64,000 nt of DNA from Paenimyroides tangerinum (GTDB lineage: Bacteria; Bacteroidota; Bacteroidia; Flavobacteriales; Flavobacteriaceae). Position numbers and translations under genes: made by a program. The stretch spans positions 1 to 64,000 of the forward strand of contig NZ_RQVQ01000013.1 in the NCBI RefSeq assembly GCF_003865405.1, in the 5' to 3' direction. The notes beneath the pieces are model-generated. The model did not search any database and was not told the origin of the DNA. It was given only the letters and a program-made list of their open reading frames with translations. This document shows, one piece after another, positions 48,121-56,192 of the stretch; position 1 is the stretch's first letter; each line of letters opens with the position of its first letter.

Positions 48121-49215
48121 TTAAAATAAAGTTACAATATAATATACTAACATTGCGATTAGAGCAGAAACTGGAATCGTTAAAATCCATGCCCATAACA
48201 AGCTAATAGTTACACCCCAACGAACTGCAGAAATACGCTTAGTAATTCCTACCCCGATGATAGAACCTGTAATTGTATGCGTTGTAGAAACTGGAATACC
48301 AAAATGTTCTGTAACAAATAAAGCAGCAGCTCCAGCAGTTTCAGCAGCAACACCTTCTAATGGAGTTACTTTTGTAATTTTAGAACCCATTGTTTTTACA
48401 ATCTTCCAACCACCGCTTAATGTACCTAAGGCAATGAATAAGAAAGATGCTAACGGAACCCAGAACCAGTGATCAACAAATATTTTAAAATTATCACCTC
48501 CACTTAAATACTGAGGATCTAAATCTACATTTACGTGATAATATATAACAGCAGCTCCAATAATACCCATTACTTTCTGAGCATCGTTTCCACCGTGTCC
48601 TAAACTGAATAAAGCAGATGAAACTAATTGTAATTTTTTAAACCATTTTTCAGCCTTGTGCGGATTAGATTTTCTACAAATCCACATAATCGCTACAGTT
48701 ATGAAATAGGCCAAAAACATACCTAATAATGGTGCTCCAAAAATAAACAAGAACGTAGGTAAAACTTTTGCGTAGTTAACTACATCATTTCCGTCAATAT
48801 TTAATCCTCCAGCAAAAGCAACTGCAGCTCCCATAAAACCTCCAAGCAAGGTATGAGATGATGAAGAAGGAATTCCTAATTTCCAAGTTGCTAAATTCCA
48901 AAGAATAGCCGCTACTAATCCAGCGAAAATTACTTCAAGATTAATAAAGTTTTCATTTACGGACTTAGCTATTGTATTACCAATTTTAAATCCTCCAATT
49001 ATATAAAGTGAGATAAAATAAGCAACAAAGTTAAAAAACGCAGCCCACAATACAGCTTGAAATGGCGTTAAAACTTTCGTTGTTACAATTGTAGCAATTG
49101 AATTTGCAGCATCGTGAAAACCATTGATGTAATCAAATCCTAAAGCTAGTACAATGATAACTAAAAGCATAATCCCTTCGGGTCTGCTTAAAATATCTAA
49201 AAAAGCTTCCATCAT
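48121..49215 (-). CDS. Inorganic phosphate transporter, Pit family
   Basis: This 364-residue transporter imports phosphate with a proton or sodium. It has about ten helices and the duplicated Pit motif: GFDYINGFHDAANSIATIVT near the N-terminus and GAAALFVTEHFGIPVSTTHT in the second half. NLATWKLGIPSSSSHTLLGG is the central site. The DUF47 protein encoded upstream is its usual accessory. The start follows that gene by 3 bases, so they form one operon transcribed leftward. Confidence 0.92.
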   Translation of the reverse strand: MMEAFLDILSRPEGIMLLVIIVLALGFDYINGFHDAANSIATIVTTKVLTPFQAVLWAAFFNFVAYFISLYIIGGFKIGNTIAKSVNENFINLEVIFAGLVAAILWNLATWKLGIPSSSSHTLLGGFMGAAVAFAGGLNIDGNDVVNYAKVLPTFLFIFGAPLLGMFLAYFITVAIMWICRKSNPHKAEKWFKKLQLVSSALFSLGHGGNDAQKVMGIIGAAVIYYHVNVDLDPQYLSGGDNFKIFVDHWFWVPLASFLFIALGTLSGGWKIVKTMGSKITKVTPLEGVAAETAGAAALFVTEHFGIPVSTTHTITGSIIGVGITKRISAVRWGVTISLLWAWILTIPVSALIAMLVYYIVTLF

Positions 49216-49218
49216 TTG

Positions 49219-49863
49219 TTATGAATATTTAACTGTAACTGCTTCTAAAACGTTAGCAACTTTACGGCAACTATCTGTAGCAAATTCTAATGCCATCATA
49301 ACTTCTTTGTAACGGATAATATCCATAACATTAGATTCATTTTCAAAAATATCTGCAACAGCTTTGTCAAAAACTTTATCTGCTTTTCTTTCTAAACGGT
49401 AAATGTTTTTACAGTTCTCTGCAATTTTATCTAAATTACTAAAGTTATTTAATTTGTCAACTGCTAAGAAAATTTCTGAACAAGCTTCTAAATTAACCTC
49501 TGTTAATTTACGTAAAGGTTTAGTTACTTTGTCAATTTGGTATAAACGCATACGAGAAGCAGCATCACTCATATTATCAGCAACCTCATCAATTGAAGTC
49601 ATTAATGCGTGAATATCTTCTCTATCGAAAGGTGTAATAAAACTTCTACCTAGCTCAACTCTTGTTTTTTGAGCAATATTCTCGATTTCAGATTTTAAAA
49701 CCTCAACTTCTTTTAACAATTCATTTCTATCTTTACTTGGTAAAGTTAATGCCTCGTGAAGAGTTTCAGATAAAACTTTAAGTTTAAGAGAAATCTCTTG
49801 GAACAAAGGATAAAATACTTTATCTTTTGGTACTAAAAACTGAAAAATTGAATTTAACGACAT
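49219..49863 (-). CDS. DUF47 (PhoU-like) accessory protein
   Basis: This 214-residue all-helical protein of the DUF47/PhoU-like family pairs with Pit transporters. It has SIFQFLVPKDKVFYPLFQEI, a long helix with LPSKDRNELLKEVEVLKSEI, FITPFDREDIHALMTSIDEV (the metal-binding E/D repeat) and the mirror ENESNVMDIIRYKEVMMALE. The role is to regulate transport or sense phosphate, likely through metal-bound helices. It is the first gene of the Pit operon, reading leftward. Confidence 0.88.
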   Translation of the reverse strand: MSLNSIFQFLVPKDKVFYPLFQEISLKLKVLSETLHEALTLPSKDRNELLKEVEVLKSEIENIAQKTRVELGRSFITPFDREDIHALMTSIDEVADNMSDAASRMRLYQIDKVTKPLRKLTEVNLEACSEIFLAVDKLNNFSNLDKIAENCKNIYRLERKADKVFDKAVADIFENESNVMDIIRYKEVMMALEFATDSCRKVANVLEAVTVKYS

Positions 49864-50040
49864 AATTATCTATTTATATTTCGAGTGCAAATATAATAAG
49901 CCAATGTTAAGTTATCGTTAACTTAACTATCTTTTTTAATTTTAACGAAATATCAATTTCTCAAAAAAACTTTATATATAAAATCAAATTTGTATTTTAG
50001 CAACCAGAAAACCGAATTACCCTAAAAAACTATAATTATC

Positions 50041-51684
50041 ATGGATATTAACTTCAATAAAAACGAAGATCATAATAAACTATTACTTTCAGATTTAAAG
50101 AGAAGATTGACTAAAGTTAAACTTGGAGGTGGTGAAAAGCGAATTGCAAAATTACACGAACAAGGAAAGCTTACAGCCAGAGAACGTATCGAATATCTTT
50201 TAGATAAAGATTCTAAATCTATTGAAATTGGTGCATTTGTTGGAGATGAAATGTATCAAGAACACGGAGGTTGTCCTTCTGGAGGCGTTGTTGTAAAAAT
50301 CGGTTTCATTAAAGGTAAACAATGTATAGTTGTTGCTAATGATGCCACTGTTAAAGCTGGAGCTTGGTTTCCAATTACTGGTAAGAAAAATTTAAGAGCT
50401 CAAGAAATTGCTATTGAAAATAAATTACCTATTATTTATTTAGTTGATTCTGCTGGAGTTTATCTACCATTACAAGATGAAATCTTCCCTGATAAAGAAC
50501 ATTTCGGGCGTATTTTTAGAAATAATGCCATAATGAGTAGTATGGGAATTACTCAAATTGCTGCTGTTATGGGAAGTTGTGTTGCTGGTGGAGCTTATCT
50601 TCCAATTATGAGTGACGAAGCTTTAATTGTTGATAAAACCGGAAGTATTTTCTTAGCAGGAAGTTATTTAGTTAAAGCTGCAATTGGTGAATCGATTGAT
50701 AACGAGGTTTTAGGAGGTGCAACTACACATTGCGAAATTTCGGGTGTTACTGATTACAAAGCTAAAGATGATAAAGATGCCTTAGATAAAATAAGAAATA
50801 TTGTCGATAAAATTGGAGGTTATGACAAAGCAGGATTCAGTAGAATTGAGCCTAAAAAACCTACTGAAAACCCTGAAGATATTTATGGAATCCTACCAAA
50901 ATCTAGAGGTGAACAGTATGATATGAAAGAAATCATCAAACGTTTGGTTGATGGTTCTGAATTTGAAGAATACAAAGAAGGTTATGGTCAAACAATCATT
51001 ACTGGTTATGCTCGTATTGATGGCTGGGCTGTAGGAATTGTTGCAAATCAACGTAAAGTTGTAAAAACTACCGCAGCAAAAACAAAACCAAGCGAAATGC
51101 AATTTGGTGGAGTTATCTATTCTGATTCTGCTGATAAAGCAACTCGTTTTATTGCAAATTGTAATCAAAAGAAAATTCCTTTAGTTTTCCTACAAGATGT
51201 TACAGGATTTATGGTTGGAAGTAAATCTGAACATGGAGGAATTATTAAAGACGGAGCAAAAATGGTGAACGCTGTTTCGAATTCTGTTGTTCCTAAATTT
51301 ACGGTTATTGTAGGAAATTCTTACGGAGCAGGAAATTATGCAATGTGCGGAAAAGCTTATGATCCACGATTGATTTTTGCTTGGCCAAGTGCTGAACTAG
51401 CGGTTATGGGTGGAGCTCAAGCTGCAAAAGTATTGTTACAAATCGAAGCTTCATCTTTAAAAGCAAAAGGCGAAGAAATCACTCCAGAAAAAGAAGCTGA
51501 ATTATTTGATAAAATAAAAGCGAGATATGACAAACAAGTTTCTCCTTATTATGCAGCGGCTCGTTTATGGACAGATGCAATTATTGATCCATTAGATACC
51601 AGAAAATGGATTTCGATGGGAATCGAAGCTGCAGATCACGCGCCAATCGAAAAGCAATTTAATTTAGGAGTTATTCAAGTTTAA
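50041..51684 (+). CDS. Acyl-CoA carboxylase beta subunit (carboxyltransferase)
   Basis: This 547-residue carboxyltransferase subunit moves CO2 from biotin to an acyl-CoA such as propionyl- or methylcrotonyl-CoA. It shows the two crotonase-like halves: KLTARERIEYLLDKDS, CPSGGVVVKIGFIKG, PIIYLVDSAGVYLPLQDEI, GSCVAGGAYLPIMSDEA, FLAGSYLVKAAIGE and then the C-terminal GKAYDPRLIFAWPSAELAVM. GGAQAAKV is the oxyanion-hole/acyl-CoA site. The gene stands alone, so the biotin carboxylase partner lies elsewhere. The substrate is most likely propionyl- or methylcrotonyl-CoA; the data here cannot decide which. Confidence 0.9.
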   Translation: MDINFNKNEDHNKLLLSDLKRRLTKVKLGGGEKRIAKLHEQGKLTARERIEYLLDKDSKSIEIGAFVGDEMYQEHGGCPSGGVVVKIGFIKGKQCIVVANDATVKAGAWFPITGKKNLRAQEIAIENKLPIIYLVDSAGVYLPLQDEIFPDKEHFGRIFRNNAIMSSMGITQIAAVMGSCVAGGAYLPIMSDEALIVDKTGSIFLAGSYLVKAAIGESIDNEVLGGATTHCEISGVTDYKAKDDKDALDKIRNIVDKIGGYDKAGFSRIEPKKPTENPEDIYGILPKSRGEQYDMKEIIKRLVDGSEFEEYKEGYGQTIITGYARIDGWAVGIVANQRKVVKTTAAKTKPSEMQFGGVIYSDSADKATRFIANCNQKKIPLVFLQDVTGFMVGSKSEHGGIIKDGAKMVNAVSNSVVPKFTVIVGNSYGAGNYAMCGKAYDPRLIFAWPSAELAVMGGAQAAKVLLQIEASSLKAKGEEITPEKEAELFDKIKARYDKQVSPYYAAARLWTDAIIDPLDTRKWISMGIEAADHAPIEKQFNLGVIQV

Positions 51685-51706
51685 TTCTTAACTTTATAAG
51701 TATATT

Positions 51707-51736
51707 AAGTCTATCGTTTTTGATAGACTTTTTTTA
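51707..51736 (+). terminator. Terminator after carboxylase gene
   Basis: AAGTCTATC and GATAGACTT pair around GTTTTT and are followed by T5. It lies between the stop at 51684 and the MFS start at 51745. Confidence 0.85.
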
Positions 51737-51744
51737 TTCAAAAA

Positions 51745-53154
51745 ATGCAATCAGCCCAAATGCAAGAAACAACAAATACAACTTATAAATATTTACCTTG
51801 GTTAGCCGCAATGGCAATTTTTATGCAATCTTTAGACGGAACGATATTAATTACTTCGTTACCTTCGATTGCAAAAGATATGAATTATTCGCCTTTAGAG
51901 ATGCAATCAATTATCGTAAGTTACACACTTACTTTAGCGATTTTCATTCCGCTCAGTGGTTGGTTATCTGACAAATTTGGAACAAAAAAGATATTCAGTT
52001 TAGCGGTAGCTATATTTACATTAGGATCTTTATTTTGTGCACTATCTCCAGATTTAACTACCTTGATTATTTCTCGAATCATTCAAGCTATTGGTGGTTC
52101 AATGATGGTTCCGGTTGCTCGATTAGCAATTTTGTATGCTTATCCTAAAAACCAACTTTTAAAAGTGATCAATTTTATGACCATTCCAGGTTTGATCGGA
52201 CCAGTAATTGGACCTAGTTTAGGTGGTTTTCTTTCTGATAATTATTCTTGGCATTGGATTTTTTTAGTGAATCTTCCAATCGGAATTATCGGACTTATTT
52301 TTACTCAGAAAATAATGCCTAATTTCACAAACAAAGTAGGTAAATTTGATTTGGTTGGCTTATTATATTTCAGTTTAGCTTTGGTGGTTTTTACTTTATT
52401 GTTAGAACTTTCAAGTGTTGGAATTTCAAGTTTAACTTTGATATTAACTTTACTTGGATTATCTATTTTGTTTTTTATACTTTATATTAAACATTCAAAA
52501 AAGACAAAAGACCCAATCATCGATTTAAAATTATTTAGAATCCGAACTTTGAGAATTGGGTTATCAGGAAGTTTATTTACACGTTTAGGTATCAGTGGAA
52601 TACCATTTCTTTTACCATTAATGCTACAAGTTGGATTCGGATATTCGGCTACAATCGCAGGTTTGATGTTACTTCCGTCTGCATTAAGTAATGTAATTAT
52701 TAAACCATTTGTTGTTCCATTGGTTCAGAAAATTGGATATCGAAATATTTTAATTAGCAATACATTAATTCTTGCAATCATAATTTTCACATTTAGTTTC
52801 GCCACCAAAGAAACACCTTTGTTTTACTTTATCATTTTAATGGTAATTTACGGAGCTGTAAATTCCATTCAAATGGCTTCGATGAATACGATTTCACTTT
52901 CTGATTTAGATAATAATACAGCAAGTTCAGGGAATAGTTTATTAGCAATTATGCAACAGCTTTCGATGAGTTTTGGTATTTCGGCAGCAGCTTTGGCCTT
53001 ATCTTTTTTCAAGAATTACAGTGGATTTATTGAAGGTGATACTGTTACAGCTTTTAAATATTCGTTTATTACATTAGGAATCTTAACTGCACTTTCGACT
53101 GTAGTTTTTACTAAGTTAAAAAAGAATGATGGCAACTTACTTTCGGGTAAATAA
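51745..53154 (+). CDS. MFS multidrug exporter, DHA2-type
   Basis: This 469-residue exporter has about 13-14 helices. The first half shows QSLDGTILITSLPSIAKDMN, the family C motif region GLIGPVIGPSLGGFLSDNYS with the antiporter signature G-x8-GP-x2-GG, and GWLSDKFGTKKIFSLA (motif A). These identify a proton-coupled drug exporter of the DHA2 (MdtD-like) type. Substrate unknown. It is monocistronic with its own position between strong terminators. Either ATG 51745 or 51760 could start it. Confidence 0.9.
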   Translation: MQSAQMQETTNTTYKYLPWLAAMAIFMQSLDGTILITSLPSIAKDMNYSPLEMQSIIVSYTLTLAIFIPLSGWLSDKFGTKKIFSLAVAIFTLGSLFCALSPDLTTLIISRIIQAIGGSMMVPVARLAILYAYPKNQLLKVINFMTIPGLIGPVIGPSLGGFLSDNYSWHWIFLVNLPIGIIGLIFTQKIMPNFTNKVGKFDLVGLLYFSLALVVFTLLLELSSVGISSLTLILTLLGLSILFFILYIKHSKKTKDPIIDLKLFRIRTLRIGLSGSLFTRLGISGIPFLLPLMLQVGFGYSATIAGLMLLPSALSNVIIKPFVVPLVQKIGYRNILISNTLILAIIIFTFSFATKETPLFYFIILMVIYGAVNSIQMASMNTISLSDLDNNTASSGNSLLAIMQQLSMSFGISAAALALSFFKNYSGFIEGDTVTAFKYSFITLGILTALSTVVFTKLKKNDGNLLSGK

Positions 53155-53238
53155 GAAAAAAAGAAGTGTTCAATTTTATTTTTTTAATATAAAACTTTAA
53201 ATTGCGCTTTTTATAACAATCATAAAATTTCAAAATAT

Positions 53239-53850
53239 ATGAAAAGAATTATTTTATTAGCAATTGTTTTATTAGGGTATTCTGTAAATGCACAACAAGA
53301 AGTTAAATTTGGACCAAAAGCAGGTGTAAATTTATCAACTTTATCGAATTCTCCTAAAGCTAAAATGTTAATAGGTTTTTATGTAGGAGTAGTTGCTGAA
53401 ATTAAATTTGACGATAAGTTTTCTATCCAACCAGAATTAATCTATTCTTCTCAAGGTGCTAAATATGACTATTCAGTTTCGTTAGGAAATATATCGGGTA
53501 CTATTTTTCAAGAAAAATTAGAATATATTAATATTCCTATTTTAGCAAAATACTATATCTCTAAAGGTTTTTCTGTTGAATTTGGTCCGCAATTTGGATT
53601 TTTAGTAAAAGCAGAAAGCAAAGGTGAGGTTACTGTAAAAGGGGAAACATTTGAAAATAATCGTGATATTAAAGATGAAGTTAATTCCTTCGATTTTGGA
53701 ATTGGTGCTGGCTTTGCTTACGATCTTTCTAATGGATTTTTTATTAATGCAAGATACAATTTCGGTATTACCAACGTTGGAAAGTCTAATTATAATTATC
53801 AAGATTCCGAAAATGGTGTAGCTCAAATTGGAGTTGGTTATAAATTCTAA
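53239..53850 (+). CDS. Outer-membrane beta-barrel protein (PorT-like), copy 1
   Basis: This 203-residue protein has a signal peptide (1-18, VNAQ) and a barrel: KFGPKAGVNLSTLSN, GFYVGVVAEIKFDDKFSIQ, PELIYSSQGAKYDY, INIPILAKYYISKGFSVEFG and terminal AQIGVGYKF. The pattern fits the eight-stranded PorT/OmpW-like barrels of Bacteroidota. The next gene is a close paralog that arose by tandem duplication, terminator included. Function unknown; the name PorT-like refers to fold only, not to a T9SS role. Confidence 0.85.
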   Translation: MKRIILLAIVLLGYSVNAQQEVKFGPKAGVNLSTLSNSPKAKMLIGFYVGVVAEIKFDDKFSIQPELIYSSQGAKYDYSVSLGNISGTIFQEKLEYINIPILAKYYISKGFSVEFGPQFGFLVKAESKGEVTVKGETFENNRDIKDEVNSFDFGIGAGFAYDLSNGFFINARYNFGITNVGKSNYNYQDSENGVAQIGVGYKF

Positions 53851-53876
53851 TATACTTTAGTTTTAAATATTTGGCT

Positions 53877-53910
53877 CTCAAAAAGAATAAAACTTTTTGA
53901 GTTTTTTTTT
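53877..53910 (+). terminator. Terminator of barrel copy 1
   Basis: CTCAAAAAG and CTTTTTGAG pair around AATAAAA with nine T. The preceding TAATATACTT...TTTAAATATTTGGCTCTC is shared with the terminator of copy 2. Confidence 0.88.
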
Positions 53911-54121
53911 GATAGGTGTCAACGAATAAACCAGTACTTTTTTTGAGTAAATAATTTGTTAAGCGATTTAATGCCAGATCTTTTCTATGGTTTGTTGAAA
54001 ATGTAGATTTATTGTTTGTCTAGTTTGATTAAAAATGTTTTTTTTAATAGGAATAATTAAAATTTGTGAAAAATAAACTTTAAATTAGTTGCTAAATCAT
54101 TTTTTAAACAAGAATCAAAAT

Positions 54122-54736
54122 ATGAAAAGAATTATTTTATCATTTATAGTTTTATTAGGCTATTCTGTAAATGCCCAGCAAGAATTGAAATTTGGACCTA
54201 AAGCAGGTGTGAATTTTTCCACTTTATCAAATGTTTCTAAAGCTAAAATGTTAACTGGTTTTTACGTTGGAGCTGTTGCTGAAATTAAATTCTCAGAAAA
54301 ATTTTCTATACAGCCCGAGTTAGTTTACTCTTCTCAAGGAGCAAAAAATGATTACACAGAAACGATTGCAGGAATTTCTACACATCATCATAACCATGAT
54401 AAAGTGGAATATATTAATATTCCAATCTTAGCTAAATATTACATTTATAATGGACTTTCTGTTGAATTGGGACCTCAATTTGGTTTTTTAGTTAAAGCAG
54501 AAAGTAAGGATGAAATCTCTGCAAACGGTACTACTTTTGAAAATAAAAGAGATTTTAAAAACGAAGTGAATTCTTTTGATTTTGGAATCGGCGCTGGCTT
54601 AGCTTATGATCTTTCAAATGGTTTTTTTGTTAACGCGCGATACAATTTTGGATTGACTAAAGTTGGTAAATCTGACCAATATTATAAAGATTCTAAAAAT
54701 GGTGTAACTCAAATAGGAGTTGGTTATAAATTTTAA
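54122..54736 (+). CDS. Outer-membrane beta-barrel protein (PorT-like), copy 2
   Basis: I use ATG 54122, giving 204 residues and a signal peptide like that of copy 1; an upstream in-frame ATG at 54089 would put non-signal residues in front. It matches copy 1 for most of its length (FGPKAGVNFSTLSN, YINIPILAKYYIYNGLSVEL, VGKS and terminal IGVGYKF). A histidine-rich external loop (THHHNHD, about residue 91) is unique to this copy, as are differences in the next loop. The paralogs probably differ in surface contacts; a metal-binding role of the histidines is a guess. Confidence 0.85.
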   Translation: MKRIILSFIVLLGYSVNAQQELKFGPKAGVNFSTLSNVSKAKMLTGFYVGAVAEIKFSEKFSIQPELVYSSQGAKNDYTETIAGISTHHHNHDKVEYINIPILAKYYIYNGLSVELGPQFGFLVKAESKDEISANGTTFENKRDFKNEVNSFDFGIGAGLAYDLSNGFFVNARYNFGLTKVGKSDQYYKDSKNGVTQIGVGYKF

Positions 54737-54761
54737 TATACTTAATTTTTTAAATATTTGG

Positions 54762-54797
54762 CTCTCAAAAAGTTTTATTCTTTTTGAGAGTTTTTTT
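54762..54797. terminator. Terminator of barrel copy 2, shared
   Basis: CTCTCAAAAAG and CTTTTTGAGAG form an 11-bp stem with A and T flanks. It is homologous to the copy 1 terminator and probably also ends the leftward transcript at 54796. Confidence 0.85.
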
Positions 54798-55260
54798 ATT
54801 TCGGTCTAAACTCAGAATTTAAAATTTTGTACAATTTTAAACTTAAATCATCCCAACGCTTATTTCTATCCGCATTCAAAACAACATATTCGTTTTTGTT
54901 GGTTTTGATTCGAATTTCAGTATCTGTTCCATCATTATCTTGGTAGGTCGGTCCGCTTTTTAGTTGACTAAATTCTTTCAAGTTATCAATCGCAAATATT
55001 TCTTCAAATTTATAATTGGTGTTGTTTTTTTTGCTATCTACATTTTTTGTAGAATCGACAGCTAAACTAAAATGATAAATCAAAGAATCGTTGGTTATAC
55101 AAAAAATCATTTAACTTCCCATGTCTCCTCCAAAAACTGAAATATCGATGCTTTCTATTTGTTCAATTGTTTTTTGATTGTTATGTAAAGTTGTATTTGT
55201 TTCTGTTTTTTTTGAACAAGAAACAAAGCTAAATATTATTATTAGGAGTAAATATTTCAT
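54796..55260 (-). pseudogene. Lipoprotein gene split by an in-frame TAA
   Basis: From ATG 55260 a lipoprotein start reads MKYLLLIIIFSFVSC (Cys15), continues to ISVFGGDMGS and stops at TAA 55113-55111. The very next codon is ATG (55110), and the same frame then runs on as IFCITNDSLIYHFS to 54796, another 104 residues. Both halves are in one frame with nothing between. The natural reading is one lipoprotein of about 154 residues broken by a nonsense change. The alternative is two adjacent products. The start overlaps the stop of the upstream gene (ATGA at 55257-55260), so it was translated with it. Confidence 0.72.
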
Positions 55261-55955
55261 TTTGTTTCTAAAATAGTAAAATAGATTTCGTTAGTGCAAT
55301 CTTTTAATTTGTATAGATTTGCTATTTTAATTTTATTTGTTTTCGTTTTTGGATTACTTTCTTCGAAATAATTTAAACCGGTAGTTTCTTCTTTTTTCTT
55401 GGTAGAATAATTAATACTGGTAGAAGAACTTTCTCCGCTTGCTCTATGATATTCTGAATGGTCAAATCCAATCATTTCAAATGAATTATTTTGATGTCGG
55501 AAGGTATAAATTACATTATTTGCATACCAAGAACCACAACTTAGCCAATAATTAAAATTAATTTTCAATACATTTTTAGTGATTTGAATGCCTCCATTTT
55601 CCATTAAGGGATCCGCTAAGCAAGTACTTTCAGTATCATTTTGACTCGGAATAAATTCAAGGAAATTTTCCTCTATCAAATTATAATTATGGTCTTTGTC
55701 TTTAAAAAAGATCATTATTCCACGAGGATTTATATTTAATGTATCTAAACCCAAGCCGTCGTTTTGTATAAAATTTGACTTGTCTGTGTTTTCTACAATT
55801 AATACCAAATCTTCGATATTATCTTTGTTTAAATCTCCTTTTGTTTCTAAAATTATTTTCCAATTTTTTGGAATTTGTTCTAAATAGCCTTTTTGAGCTA
55901 TCGAATTGGTCGATAACGTTAAAGCTAAAATGCATAAATAAATATTTTTTTTCAT
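55257..55955 (-). CDS. Secreted protein of unknown function
   Basis: This 232-residue protein has a signal peptide (1-20, SIAQ). The mature part reads like a beta-rich extracellular or periplasmic domain: DLNKDNIEDLVLIVENTDKS carries a calcium-like D-N-D pattern, followed by CLADPLMENGGIQITKNVL and LSCGSWYANNVIYTFRHQ. Two cysteines in CLAD and SCGS may pair. I do not recognise the family, although the DxNxDxxED pattern resembles FG-GAP/VCBS-like proteins. It is the first gene of the unit that continues into the split lipoprotein. Confidence 0.72.
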   Translation of the reverse strand: MKKNIYLCILALTLSTNSIAQKGYLEQIPKNWKIILETKGDLNKDNIEDLVLIVENTDKSNFIQNDGLGLDTLNINPRGIMIFFKDKDHNYNLIEENFLEFIPSQNDTESTCLADPLMENGGIQITKNVLKINFNYWLSCGSWYANNVIYTFRHQNNSFEMIGFDHSEYHRASGESSSTSINYSTKKKEETTGLNYFEESNPKTKTNKIKIANLYKLKDCTNEIYFTILETK

Positions 55956-55971
55956 TTAAGTTTTGATTGGT

Positions 55972-56171
55972 TTATTTTAAATACGCAATTTTCAGTTCTT
56001 TATAGTTTGGATATTTTTTTGAATTTATAACAAATTCCAAAGCCAAAATAGCTCTTCCGCTGTTAGAATTTGAATTGTTTGTTTTTCCAAAAGCAAAATA
56101 ATTTTATCACTTTTGATTTGTATCTTCATTTTATCAATATCAGGTATTTCATATGCAGAACCTTTAATTTT
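55972..56171 (-). pseudogene. Decayed 3' gene remnant with a frameshift
   Basis: On the minus strand an open piece reads KGSAYEIPDIDKMKIQIKSD, then a one-base loss near 56098 moves the frame, which then reads FGKTNNSNSNSGRAILALEF and ends VINSKKYPNYKELKIAYLK at a stop (55972-55974). Both pieces look like coding sequence. No proper start exists upstream before TGA at 56174-56172. Thus a 5'-truncated and frameshifted gene remains between the neighbours. The family is unknown. Confidence 0.68.
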
Positions 56172-56192
56172 TCAATAATTCTTTGTTAGAAA

